From Spirochaetae bacterium HGW-Spirochaetae-4 (lineage in GTDB: Bacteria > Spirochaetota > Spirochaetia > Sphaerochaetales > Sphaerochaetaceae), in contig PGXU01000010.1 of assembly GCA_002839335.1 (NCBI GenBank), forward strand, positions 22,700 through 86,699: DNA of 64,000 bases. The letters are read 5' to 3'. The translations under genes were made by a program, and so were the position numbers. Below the pieces are notes generated by a model, which was not told where the DNA came from, ran no database searches, and saw only the letters and a list, made by a program, of their open reading frames with translations. Below, piece by piece: positions 1 to 9,341 of this stretch (positions within the stretch are counted from its first letter, which is position 1; the number at the start of each line of letters is the position of its first letter).

Positions 1-429
1 CAAGGGAGGCCGTTTGCTGAGGATACCCGCCTCTCCTGCCCAGGTGTCTGCCGTACTGGCGGCCACGGCTACGCCGAACATCACCAAGGCAATGCGCCCG
101 CCATCGAATCCATAGAGCAACGCGGATGCACCCGCGAGACCTCCGTTGGCCAGGACCTGGGCCCAATCCCGTGTTCCTCCCTTCTTCTGGATTCCCGTCT
201 CGATGGACACTGATACGGCACGGCTGACTTTGCCGAGGATATTTGCAGTGATGAAGAAAAGCATGAGGAGGACCCACCCTCCGGGCCCTGTGAACCTGTA
301 GGCCAAAAACCCCACGACCAACGCCGAGACAGCGCCCGAATACGTCAGCCATTTGAGGGCTTTCGCCACCACGGCGACACATAGGTTCACCGCTAGGGGT
401 ACGATATAGATCCAGATACCGCTGTTCAT
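1..429 (-). CDS. DUF92 / VTE6-like membrane protein (partial, runs off window start)
   Basis: Reverse-strand reading from ATG at 429 gives MNSGIWIYIVPLAVNLCVAVVAKALKWLTYSGAVSALVVGFLAYRFTGPGGWV...GGTRDWAQVLANGGLAGASALLY...AASTADTWAGEAGILS, with DUF92-like motifs; overlaps upstream stop as ATGA. Not in the ORF track because it is truncated. Confidence 0.75.
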   Translation of the reverse strand, partial: MNSGIWIYIVPLAVNLCVAVVAKALKWLTYSGAVSALVVGFLAYRFTGPGGWVLLMLFFITANILGKVSRAVSVSIETGIQKKGGTRDWAQVLANGGLAGASALLYGFDGGRIALVMFGVAVAASTADTWAGEAGILSKRPPL

Positions 430-1094
430 GCGACTCCGAGCAACAGGAAAGCAATCAATGTCGTTCCGAGCGGAACGCTGAGGTTGTCCAGTCCGTGGGG
501 GGTGTAGGCTTCAAGCAAGGCCGCAACACCCGAAATGACGACAACGGAGATCCACCAGGTGAAGCTCCATACGGAAGGAAGGGAATACCCGAGGGAGAAC
601 CCTGTTACCACCAGTGCGGTAACCACGAACATGACGAGGGTCCCGAGAAGCGACTTGTCTCCACGGATCTTTTTGGTTCCCCAATGCTTGCCGATCATGG
701 CGGCGAGACCGTCGCCATACCCCATGGTGAGCGCTCCCATTCCACAAGCCCACATGGGAATGGTATTCGTATAACCTGCGATAACCAGAAGCAAAAGGGA
801 AATGGGGAAATAGACGAGACCCAGGTTCCTGCGCTTGTCGCTGATTCCCAGGACATTGGCGGCTCCCGTCACGACGGCGATTCCGTTGACGAGGATGAAG
901 AGTATTGGACCTACCAGGGCATAGGCAAGGGAGTCGAAACTCGCAATCAGGATAAACCACCAGTTCGAGACGCCTATGTGGATAAATTTGCGTACGAACT
1001 CGGCAGTGAAGCGATCGGATTTCGACAGCAGAATACCTATCCCTATGATTATCCCAATGAAACCAAGCGAAAGAATCAACCCTAGATTATTCAT
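426..1094 (-). CDS. Phytol/dolichol kinase-like (COG0170, VTE5-like) integral membrane protein
   Basis: Motifs RKFIHIG, GYGDGLAAMIGKHWGTKKIRGDKSLLGT, EAYTPHGLDNLSVPLGT. Start at MNNLG chosen; ORF extends to 1169. Confidence 0.75.
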   Translation of the reverse strand: MNNLGLILSLGFIGIIIGIGILLSKSDRFTAEFVRKFIHIGVSNWWFILIASFDSLAYALVGPILFILVNGIAVVTGAANVLGISDKRRNLGLVYFPISLLLLVIAGYTNTIPMWACGMGALTMGYGDGLAAMIGKHWGTKKIRGDKSLLGTLVMFVVTALVVTGFSLGYSLPSVWSFTWWISVVVISGVAALLEAYTPHGLDNLSVPLGTTLIAFLLLGVA

Positions 1095-1321
1095 TGCCAC
1101 AATATAGGGTAAAATATGTCGTTTTTCAAGATATTGACAGACCATATTACCCATGCTATTTTTATTCATGCTTTCGTTTTTGAGTTGCAGCTGGTTCTTT
1201 TAATCTAGTTTCCTTCGAGTCGTCTTCGTCGTATTCCTAAAGACCGATTAAATTGACTCAAGCATGCCGCCAAATGAAGCAATTTTAGTTAAACAGGCTT
1301 AGGACCTGTGGAGGATGCTTT

Positions 1322-1597
1322 ATGGCAAAGAAAATCTATGTCGGCAACATGAGTTACGCCACTTCCGAAGAGGAACTTCGGGAACTGTTCGCCCAGTACG
1401 GTACCGTATTGAGTGCAAACATCATCATTGATCGTGAAACTCACCGCCCCAAAGGCTTTGGGTTCGTCGAGATGGAAGAGGATTCAGCTGCAGACGCTGC
1501 GATTTCCCAACTCGATGGCAAGGAATTTGGTGGACGCAATCTTCGTGTCAACGAAGCAATTGCAAAACCCCGTCCGACTAGAAGCTATCGCGACTAA
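1322..1597 (+). CDS. RRM-domain RNA-binding protein
   Basis: KIYVGNMSYATSEEELRELFAQYG (RNP2) and RPKGFGFVEME (RNP1). Confidence 0.93.
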   Translation: MAKKIYVGNMSYATSEEELRELFAQYGTVLSANIIIDRETHRPKGFGFVEMEEDSAADAAISQLDGKEFGGRNLRVNEAIAKPRPTRSYRD

Positions 1598-1617
1598 TTC
1601 GAAGTAGAAACTAGCGG

Positions 1618-1645
1618 AGCCGTCCTCTTTGGGGGACGGCTTTCT
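1618..1645 (+). terminator. Rho-independent terminator after RRM gene
   Basis: AGCCGTCC-tctttggg-GGACGGCT followed by TTCTT. Confidence 0.75.
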
Positions 1646-1652
1646 TATGCCT

Positions 1653-2819
1653 TCACTGTATGAGCCGGAGCCCGACGAACACCAACACGAACAACACGTT
1701 CACTTTGGTGAATACCCACAGGTATTTCCATGAAGAGCCGGCATCATATGCCGCGAAGAGCTTGAATGAGATGACCGAGGCCAACGACGCGATCAAGGTG
1801 CCGCAACCACCGGCGTTCACACCGAGAAGCAATTGCCCGCTATCCAGGGTGAAGCGGGAAAGCAGCAATGCAGCCGGGACATTGCTCAGCACCTGGCTGG
1901 CAAGGAGCGAAACCATGAAGACCCGTCCTGCCAGAATCCGTTCCAATCCGACCCGCACAAACGATGCGGACCCCAGGTTGCCGACAAGAATGAAGAAGCC
2001 GACGAAGGTGAGCAACAAGCCGTAATCGACCTTTCGCAGTTGACGGATTCCCACCGACAATCCCACAACCACAACGACTGCATACCATGGAAGGATATCG
2101 AAAACCGCCAGGATTGAAAGCAGGAACAAGATCGAGTATCGGATGACCGGTCCAATCGCAAGTGGTCCGGTTTTTTGCACCAAGGGAACCACAATCGATT
2201 GTCGTCCGGTTCCGATGAAAAACACCATGCAGAAGAGCACTCCACCACCGACTGCGACCATGGGCAACATCGTCAGGAAAAACTCTCCCGTCCCCATATG
2301 ATAATACGAGAAGAGGTAGAGGTTCTGGGGGTTCCCCATGGGAGTCAACGAACTGCCAACATTTGCTGCAACCGTCTGCAGGACTATGGTCAGCATGATC
2401 GGTCTCGCATCACCGAGCATCCTGAATACTACCAGGGTGAACGGGACGAACGTGATCAACGCGACATCGTTGGTGATCCACATGGAAGCGAAGAAAGTCA
2501 ATCCGACCAATAGGATCGAGACTCGGCGGACCGAGTGGACTTGGGCCAGCAGGAGTACCGACAATCGTTCGAACAACCCGATCGACCGGAATCCCGCCAC
2601 TACCGCCATCAACGCAAAGAGACACCCGAGCACCTTGAAGTCCATATAGGCAAGGTACGCTTTCGAGGGAGGAACCAGAATCATGGAAAGGACAGCCAAC
2701 GTCAGGGAAAGGACCAGTACCGGTTCGTTCCTCAGGTTCGCGGCTGCCCTGGAGAGAACCGTCTCACCAGGCTCCGCCACCGCCACCGCCGAACCCTCCG
2801 CCAGAGAATCCACCACCAC
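1653..2819 (-). CDS. Citrate/anion transporter-like permease (SLC13/ArsB-like)
   Basis: Polytopic; WITNDVALITFVPF, NVGSSLTPMGNPQN and SNVPAALLLSRF motifs. 5' end overlaps the upstream DUF2207 gene by up to 56 bp; exact start uncertain. Confidence 0.75.
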   Translation of the reverse strand: MVVDSLAEGSAVAVAEPGETVLSRAAANLRNEPVLVLSLTLAVLSMILVPPSKAYLAYMDFKVLGCLFALMAVVAGFRSIGLFERLSVLLLAQVHSVRRVSILLVGLTFFASMWITNDVALITFVPFTLVVFRMLGDARPIMLTIVLQTVAANVGSSLTPMGNPQNLYLFSYYHMGTGEFFLTMLPMVAVGGGVLFCMVFFIGTGRQSIVVPLVQKTGPLAIGPVIRYSILFLLSILAVFDILPWYAVVVVVGLSVGIRQLRKVDYGLLLTFVGFFILVGNLGSASFVRVGLERILAGRVFMVSLLASQVLSNVPAALLLSRFTLDSGQLLLGVNAGGCGTLIASLASVISFKLFAAYDAGSSWKYLWVFTKVNVLFVLVFVGLRLIQ

Positions 2820-4635
2820 CGAATGAAGAACCGCCGAAGCGAGATCCGGGACTCGCTTTTGGAGAGGTGATCACCGACGATACCAATGCGGTGTTGCACC
2901 TCGACAACATGGAACTGAGCACCATTGCATTCCAGACGGTATGGGTTCCGACATACCAGTTGGGAGGTTCGATCGTGATGGAGTCGAATTTCTTCGCCCA
3001 TTTCTTCTCCAACCCCAGGACAATGGCGAATGAAAGCATATGGTAATAATAATTGGGATCGCTATCGATCATCCGTTTCAATTCATCGATCTCAACCTTC
3101 TCGATGAAGTCGCGGAATCCCAGGACTTCTTCCAAACGACGACGCCCATAATCGCTGCGTTGCTTGGTGACTATGGCCAAAAATCCCATCGGAGCGTTTG
3201 CCACCATGAGCAGGGTAGCTCCAAAAAGGATATCGTCCATGGGAGAGTCGACAATCCACCCGGTGACAATGAGGAACACCCACCCGAAGACAATCACGAA
3301 AAGGAAGACCAAAGGCCAAAACAGTTTTCCCACCGTCTTGCGGATATGCCAGGAACGCATCACGACATGCGTGATAAGCAACAGCGGAATCGAAACACCG
3401 ATGGCGACGGCAATCAGCACCAAGGTCACCGGACCCAGATAGTTTCCGGTAAGGATCAACGCATAACCGATAGCCGGAACCAACATGAACAAGGTGATAA
3501 GCGCGGCCTTGTTGCGTGATCGGGAGCTCGCCAGGGCCCGCTCTCCCCGATAATGGGAATCGACGGTCTTCTTCAACTTCTGGTATGCTTGGAAAAAGCG
3601 CCCCTCGAGATCGGCTGTCTTCACCACACCGTTCGTGCCGCTGGCGAAGAATGCATCGAAAATCTGCTTCTCATGCTTGGAGGCATTCTTCGGGTCATGT
3701 CCCTTTATGAACGAAAACTTCTTCCCCTCCTCCACGATTGTCAGGCACCCCTTGTCGGCCCAGTAGAAGATCATGGAAGTCACGTCGCGCGGATCCAGGG
3801 ATTCGTCGATGATGTACCCGACATCCAACGGGCTCATACCATCGGGGGCTTCGAACCGCGGAACGATGATCAGGTCCTTGTCGCGTCCGTACGCATGCCA
3901 GAAATACCAGGCCAAGGCCACCAACAGCAGCGAGAGTACCAGAAAGACGATCCGATATACGGCTTGCCAGTCTTTTCTGGCGGTAAAGTAGCCGTCCGGC
4001 ATCTCCACCCTGACGGTGATCGCCTCGCCCGGTTCCAACCGGGTCGATTCTCCCGTGAGCACGGTCCCGTCGCCAGACAACTGCCACCTCAGGCCTTGGG
4101 CGGTCGTACTTCCCCAGAATCCACGTGTGAACGAGACGCTGTCGGCGGATATCTGAGAAGGAAATGTTATGGAGAAGGTGAATTTTCCGATCGGGACTTC
4201 CCAGTCCTCCCCCACGATATTGTAATAGAACTCGTCGTATTCCTCGTGGGGATCGGCCCCGATATCATAGTTGTACGAGATATCGTACCGGTGAGAGCCC
4301 ACAACGGTCCTGTTCGCATCGCCTACCCGTATCGTTATATACGAACCGTCGCGCATGACGGTGAACGTGTCGCTGGCCTTGACCTTGGTAACCCGCACCT
4401 TCACGTCTTCCCGCTGCGAATCCTCGAACAGGTATTCGACCGGAAGGACCCGATAGAATCCATGCAACGGGACATGGAAGTCCATGGCAATGCGTTCATC
4501 CACCTGGTACACACCTTCCGGTGAAATCACGATGCCACTGTTCATTTCCTTGATATCGTATCCTGTGGCACCCCATGCAACCGATGCGACAACGAGGAAC
4601 AGCACTACGATACTGGCAAAACGTGTGTACTTCAT
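2764..4635 (-). CDS. DUF2207 domain membrane protein
   Basis: Signal peptide, YDIKEMNSGIVISPEGVYQVDERIAMDF N-terminus, C-terminal Gly-rich GGSSFGGGGFSGGGFGGGGGGAW; adjacent to lemA. Confidence 0.85.
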   Translation of the reverse strand: MKYTRFASIVVLFLVVASVAWGATGYDIKEMNSGIVISPEGVYQVDERIAMDFHVPLHGFYRVLPVEYLFEDSQREDVKVRVTKVKASDTFTVMRDGSYITIRVGDANRTVVGSHRYDISYNYDIGADPHEEYDEFYYNIVGEDWEVPIGKFTFSITFPSQISADSVSFTRGFWGSTTAQGLRWQLSGDGTVLTGESTRLEPGEAITVRVEMPDGYFTARKDWQAVYRIVFLVLSLLLVALAWYFWHAYGRDKDLIIVPRFEAPDGMSPLDVGYIIDESLDPRDVTSMIFYWADKGCLTIVEEGKKFSFIKGHDPKNASKHEKQIFDAFFASGTNGVVKTADLEGRFFQAYQKLKKTVDSHYRGERALASSRSRNKAALITLFMLVPAIGYALILTGNYLGPVTLVLIAVAIGVSIPLLLITHVVMRSWHIRKTVGKLFWPLVFLFVIVFGWVFLIVTGWIVDSPMDDILFGATLLMVANAPMGFLAIVTKQRSDYGRRRLEEVLGFRDFIEKVEIDELKRMIDSDPNYYYHMLSFAIVLGLEKKWAKKFDSITIEPPNWYVGTHTVWNAMVLSSMLSRCNTALVSSVITSPKASPGSRFGGSSFGGGGFSGGGFGGGGGGAW

Positions 4636-4638
4636 AGC

Positions 4639-5187
4639 CTAGAACCGCACGTTGACTTGTGCCCGCGCCTCATCCTCGATCGCGAGATACGGCAATTTGG
4701 TGAAATGCGCAATACCGGCGACAATGGAACTCGGTATGGTTTCGACCATGGTATTTATGTCGTTGATCACGGCATTGTAGTACTTGCGCACATGGAGCAA
4801 TTCCTCCTCGATCTTCTGCAATTGGCTTTGCAGGTCAAGGAACCCTTGGTTGGCTTTCAGATCGGGATAGCTCTCGCTGAGTGCGAACAGGCTCTTCAAT
4901 GTGGAGGAGAATGCGTTCGAGGCTTCATTCTTTTCCGTCAAGGTTGTGGCGCCCATTGCCGCGTTGCGTGCCTCGATGACAGCGGTGAGTGTCTGGCTTT
5001 CGTGTTTTGCATATCCTTTGACGGTTTCCACAAGATTCGGGACCAAGTCGTACCGCTTTTTCAGGTGGGCATCGATCGCGGCAGCCGATTCCTCACTCTG
5101 GTTCCGAAGCCGGACCAACTTGTTGTATACCGCTACACCATATAACAACACCAAGACTACAATTGCACCTATGATAATGCCCACCAT
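4639..5187 (-). CDS. lemA: LemA family protein
   Basis: YNKLVRLRNQSEESAAAIDAHLKKRYDLVPNLVETVKGYAKHE...ARAQVNVRF. Confidence 0.9.
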   Translation of the reverse strand: MVGIIIGAIVVLVLLYGVAVYNKLVRLRNQSEESAAAIDAHLKKRYDLVPNLVETVKGYAKHESQTLTAVIEARNAAMGATTLTEKNEASNAFSSTLKSLFALSESYPDLKANQGFLDLQSQLQKIEEELLHVRKYYNAVINDINTMVETIPSSIVAGIAHFTKLPYLAIEDEARAQVNVRF

Positions 5188-5288
5188 GAGAGACCTCCCT
5201 TTGCTACTTCCGGTGTGTATCCACACCAAGTATCCGAAACAATAATATCTTTACTGCAGTGATTCGTCCAGATAATTACCTTGTGTTT

Positions 5289-5316
5289 AGTACGATTGTA
5301 CTGTATATTCATACAG
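5289..5316. promoter_or_regulatory. Two overlapping palindromes upstream of argR (candidate operator)
   Basis: AGTAC-GATT-GTACT (5289-5302) and CTGTAT-ATTC-ATACAG (5301-5316). Confidence 0.5.
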
Positions 5317-5351
5317 ACATTAAAGAATATTTATACCGATTGGAGATACCG

Positions 5352-5822
5352 ATGAAGGAACGACATAATAGGCTTTCAGTTGTGAAGGAACTGATCAAGA
5401 ACAATAGGATTGACAATCAGGATACACTTCTCGACCTGTTGGCGAAAGAGGGCTTTTCCGTCACCCAGGCGACACTGTCGCGCGACTTGAAGATGCTGAA
5501 GGTCGGCAAGATTTCCGACGGTTGGTCAGGCTATTATTATGCGTTGCCGGAAAACGATCTGATATCCGAATCGGAAAAAAGCTACATCCAGGATGTGCGC
5601 CGAGGGGTCCTCTCCATAGAATTCAGCCAGAATTTCGGTGTCATAAAGACCCGTAGCGGCCATGCGAACAGCGTAGCCCTCGCCTTGGATATCTTGGCTC
5701 TTCCCGAAATCCTTGGAACCCTTGCCGGTGACGATACCATTTTCGTCATTCTCCGTGAGGGAATGACCAAGGAAGACCTGTTGGAGAGCTTCAAGCTCCG
5801 CATCCCGGAAATCGAGACATAA
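5352..5822 (+). CDS. argR: Arginine repressor ArgR family
   Basis: MKERHNRLSVVKELIKNNRIDNQDTLLDLLAKEGFSVTQATLSRDLKMLKV (ArgR wHTH) plus C-terminal TRSGHANSVALALD...GTLAGDDTIFVILRE. Confidence 0.9.
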   Translation: MKERHNRLSVVKELIKNNRIDNQDTLLDLLAKEGFSVTQATLSRDLKMLKVGKISDGWSGYYYALPENDLISESEKSYIQDVRRGVLSIEFSQNFGVIKTRSGHANSVALALDILALPEILGTLAGDDTIFVILREGMTKEDLLESFKLRIPEIET

Positions 5823-5921
5823 TTCCCGAGCCAGTGCAGGAAACGTACGGGAGTCGATATTGCCTGGCCCAAGCTCCTGCTATACACTAAAGGACACCCT
5901 GAGAAGGGAAGGAGTCAATGT

Positions 5922-7505
5922 ATGCAGTTCAAGAATCTTTCCAAGACAGCATCCTTCGATGTATTGAAAAAGACACCTCCTATCGATTTGCACAACGCAC
6001 TTGCGCGTGGACGCATTTCGCAGTCATCGGTCCCGATCGGTGGCGGGCTTTCATACAATTGGGCGGCGATGCCTGTCGATGACGGACATATCGCGCTCAT
6101 GCAGAAGCTGGCGGATGAACAGGATCTGGTGATGAAATACCAGGCGGTGCTTGAGGGAGAGGTCATGAATACCGGGGAACACCGGTTGGTACTGCATCAT
6201 TTGACCCGTGGAAGGGTGTTGGGAGACGACACTTCGGTGTTCGCCGACGAAGAGGAAAAGGGAGCGTTCTATGCCGAACAGCTTGAGCGGATAGCCGGCT
6301 TTTCCGCCTCGGTCCGCAGCGGATCCTTGGTGGGATCCACCGGAAAAGCTTTCACAACCGTTGTGCAGATCGGTATCGGTGGAAGCGATCTCGGACCACG
6401 GGCCTTGTATCTTGCCTTGAAGGGTTGGGCCAAGGGAGCGGCTGTCAAACGGATCGAAGCACGGTTCATCTCCAATGTTGATCCTGACGATGCGGACGAT
6501 GTGTTCGAGAATCTCGACTTCGAGTCGACACTGTTTGTCCTGGTCACCAAAAGTGGAACCACCCAGGAAACACTCACCAATTGCGACCTGGTACGCAAGG
6601 CCATGGTGGATTCGGGGATACCCCGTCTCGATCCTTCAAAGCACATGGTCGCCGTAACCAGCAAGACCAGTCCGCTTGCCTCTTCCAAGGATTTCCTCGA
6701 AGCGTTCTATATCGACGACTATATCGGCGGCCGATACTCGTCTTCCAGTGCTGTCGGGGCAGTGGTGCTCTCGGTAGCATTCGGGGCGGAGGTCTTCCAG
6801 CGATTCCTCGCCGGTTGCCACGAAGCCGACCTTGGAGCGCTCGAACCCGATATCCGCAAGAATGCAGCCATGATGGATGCACTTGTGGGGCTCTATCTCC
6901 GCAATGTCCTGGGTTTTCCCTGTACGGCGATCCTGCCCTACTCCCAAGCCCTTTCACGATTCCCCGCCCACTTGCAGCAATTGGACATGGAAAGCAACGG
7001 CAAGCACGTCAACCGGAATGGTGAACCGATCGATTATGCCACTGGTCCGATCATTTTCGGAGAACCGGGAACCAACGGGCAGCACTCGTTCTACCAGCTG
7101 CTGCACCAGGGGACCGATACCGTCCCCTTGCAATTCATCGGGTTCAAGCAATCCCAGCGCGGTGTGGATATCGAAACCGACGGATCGACGAGCCAAACCA
7201 AGCTTGTTGCCAACCTGATTGCCCAAATTGTCGCGTTTGCCGGCGGCAAGGACGATGCCAATGCAAACAAGCGGTTCCCAGGAAACCGGTACTCGAGTGT
7301 GATCTCGGGTGACAAGCTAACACCCGAGGCTCTTGGTGCCTTGCTGGCCCACTACGAGAACAAGGTCATGTTCCAAGGATTCCTCTGGAACATCAACTCG
7401 TTCGACCAGGAAGGGGTACAATTGGGCAAGGTTCTGGCAAAGAAGGTCCTCTCCGGTGGCGGGGGCGACGAGGCGTTGCTGGCGTATATGGAATTGTTGT
7501 ACTGA
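5922..7505 (+). CDS. pgi: Glucose-6-phosphate isomerase
   Basis: VQIGIGGSDLGPRALYLAL, VTKSGTTQET, QLDMESNGKHV, GEPGTNGQHSFYQLLHQG. Confidence 0.97.
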   Translation: MQFKNLSKTASFDVLKKTPPIDLHNALARGRISQSSVPIGGGLSYNWAAMPVDDGHIALMQKLADEQDLVMKYQAVLEGEVMNTGEHRLVLHHLTRGRVLGDDTSVFADEEEKGAFYAEQLERIAGFSASVRSGSLVGSTGKAFTTVVQIGIGGSDLGPRALYLALKGWAKGAAVKRIEARFISNVDPDDADDVFENLDFESTLFVLVTKSGTTQETLTNCDLVRKAMVDSGIPRLDPSKHMVAVTSKTSPLASSKDFLEAFYIDDYIGGRYSSSSAVGAVVLSVAFGAEVFQRFLAGCHEADLGALEPDIRKNAAMMDALVGLYLRNVLGFPCTAILPYSQALSRFPAHLQQLDMESNGKHVNRNGEPIDYATGPIIFGEPGTNGQHSFYQLLHQGTDTVPLQFIGFKQSQRGVDIETDGSTSQTKLVANLIAQIVAFAGGKDDANANKRFPGNRYSSVISGDKLTPEALGALLAHYENKVMFQGFLWNINSFDQEGVQLGKVLAKKVLSGGGGDEALLAYMELLY

Positions 7506-7540
7506 TATCCAATAAGTTTGAAATTTAGCCATATGATGCA

Positions 7541-7575
7541 AAGAAGCTGCGACATTCCTGCCGCAGCTTTTCCTA
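7541..7575 (+). terminator. Rho-independent terminator after pgi
   Basis: AAGCTGCG-acattcctgc-CGCAGCTTTTCC. Confidence 0.75.
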
Positions 7576-7600
7576 TATATGCAGACCATACCATGTGGAC

Positions 7601-7641
7601 AAAAAAAACCCCCTGGGGAAAAGGAGGTTAAACCCAGGGGG
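7601..7641 (-). terminator. Strong leftward intrinsic terminator with CCUCC-containing loop
   Basis: On minus strand: CCCCCTGGG-tttaacctccttttc-CCCAGGGGG followed by TTTTTTTT (plus-strand A8 at 7601-7608). Confidence 0.7.
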
Positions 7642-7656
7642 AACAAAAAGGAGGTT

Positions 7657-7824
7657 ATGAAAAGTCAATTGAATGGAGTCCATGTTATCGGAAGGAATTA
7701 TCCATTCGTTTTTCCTTTCGATGAGAATTTACCGAGAATTAAAAAAAGAATCAAGCATTTTTTAAAAATTTTTGAAAAATTCTTTTTAGCATCAAGTACC
7801 ATCGATAAGAACATCTTCCAATGA
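7657..7824 (+). CDS. Possible small protein (55 aa), hypothetical
   Basis: AAAAAGGAGGTT immediately before ATG; MKSQLNGVHVIGRNYPFVFPFDENLPRIKKRIKHFLKIFEKFFLASSTIDKNIFQ; no family recognised. Confidence 0.35.
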   Translation: MKSQLNGVHVIGRNYPFVFPFDENLPRIKKRIKHFLKIFEKFFLASSTIDKNIFQ

Positions 7825-7944
7825 TATTAATCCTGCTAATATACCCAATAATGGCACTTTAATGTGAAGAAAATATTATTAAATCGGTTTATCTTTCACA
7901 TAATATGAAAGTTGGAATGTATAGATATTAAAATGATGCCAGAA

Positions 7945-7970
7945 ATGCCCCGGCTTCTATTCCGGGGCAT
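7945..7970 (-). terminator. Hairpin after pfk
   Basis: ATGCCCCGG-cttctatt-CCGGGGCAT just beyond the pfk stop. Confidence 0.6.
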
Positions 7971-7981
7971 CCATACAAGCA

Positions 7982-9328
7982 TCAATTCTTGTTTATCATC
8001 GATGCGGGCTGCCTGGTATTCTCCAACACATCGCGCCAGAGACTTCCTTCGGTATTCACATGGTTCCGCTCGGAGACAGCGACCTTTATCGGAATATGCA
8101 CGAACTTGTTGTTTACCAGCGATATCAACGCCTGTGTCTTACCCGACATCGCGGCATGGACAGCATGTGCTCCCAACCGTGAACAGTAGATCGAATCGTT
8201 GGGATTCGCCTGCGCGCTTCTGATGATATAACTCGGATCGATATACTTCAGGCTCATCTCCACGCCCTCTCGGGCGAAATAGTCCTTGATCCTATCCTTG
8301 AGGAAAATGCCGATATCGGTGAACTTCACATTCCCCGAGGCATCCTTCTCCCCTGTCTGCGGTACCAGATCCTGTCCGGCACCCTCTGCGATCAATATCA
8401 CCGCATGGCCCCGCTCCAGGATCCGTTTCTTCAAATGCGCCAACAGACCGTTCGGACCATCCAAATCGAAGGGATTCTCGGGAATGAGACAGAAATTCAC
8501 ATCGCTCATCGCCAAGGCAGTGCTCGCCGCGATGAAACCCGACTCCCTGCCCATGACCTTCACCAACCCGATCCCGTTCACCGACGCCTTGGCCTCGGTA
8601 TGGGCTCCCCGTACCGATGGCACGGCGTGTGTCACCGCGGTATCGAATCCAAAGGAAATCTGAATGAACGAAAGGTCGTTGTCTATGGTCTTGGGAACAC
8701 CGATCACAGCGATCTTGAGTCCCCGCTTCTTGATCTCCTCACCCAGCTCCCAAGCCCCCCGAAGGGTACCGTCACCACCGATCGTGATCAGGACATTGAT
8801 ATTCAACCGTTCCAACGAATCGATGATCTCCTCGACCTTGTCGCCACCACCGCGTGAGCTGCCGAGGATAGAACCACCCTTCTCCTGGATATCGTCGACT
8901 ACATCGGGATCGAGATTCATCAACGGATATGGGGAATTCTCCAGAAGACCACGATACCCGAAACGGATGCCGGAAATCCTCCTCACCCCGTATCGGTACC
9001 AGAAGCAACGAACGACGGCACGGATCACATTGTTCAAACCAGGACAGATTCCTCCGCAGGTTACGATCGCCGCGTGCACATGGGCAGGATTGAAGTATAT
9101 CTTTTCCCGGGGTCCGGCCACTTCCACCGTATCGTGGAATTCTGGAACTTCCTCGCCCTTCTCGTTGATCAACGCGTCGATCCCGAAATATACCCGCTTA
9201 GAGTCGTTCACGTAATCGGCAAGCCCATCGTCATCCGACGTCGACATCTTGATAGGCGAAAGAATCTTCGCCTTTCCAAGATTCGGAATGCTGAAATCGT
9301 ACTTCCTCTTGCTTGTCTGGAACTCCAT
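7982..9328 (-). CDS. pfkA: 6-phosphofructokinase, long trypanosome/spirochaete-like form
   Basis: ITIGGDGTLRGAWELGEE, IGVPKTIDNDLSF, GRESGFIA; start MEFQTSKRK preceded by AAGGAG. Confidence 0.9.
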   Translation of the reverse strand: MEFQTSKRKYDFSIPNLGKAKILSPIKMSTSDDDGLADYVNDSKRVYFGIDALINEKGEEVPEFHDTVEVAGPREKIYFNPAHVHAAIVTCGGICPGLNNVIRAVVRCFWYRYGVRRISGIRFGYRGLLENSPYPLMNLDPDVVDDIQEKGGSILGSSRGGGDKVEEIIDSLERLNINVLITIGGDGTLRGAWELGEEIKKRGLKIAVIGVPKTIDNDLSFIQISFGFDTAVTHAVPSVRGAHTEAKASVNGIGLVKVMGRESGFIAASTALAMSDVNFCLIPENPFDLDGPNGLLAHLKKRILERGHAVILIAEGAGQDLVPQTGEKDASGNVKFTDIGIFLKDRIKDYFAREGVEMSLKYIDPSYIIRSAQANPNDSIYCSRLGAHAVHAAMSGKTQALISLVNNKFVHIPIKVAVSERNHVNTEGSLWRDVLENTRQPASMINKN

Positions 9329-9341
9329 GGCATCACTCCTT

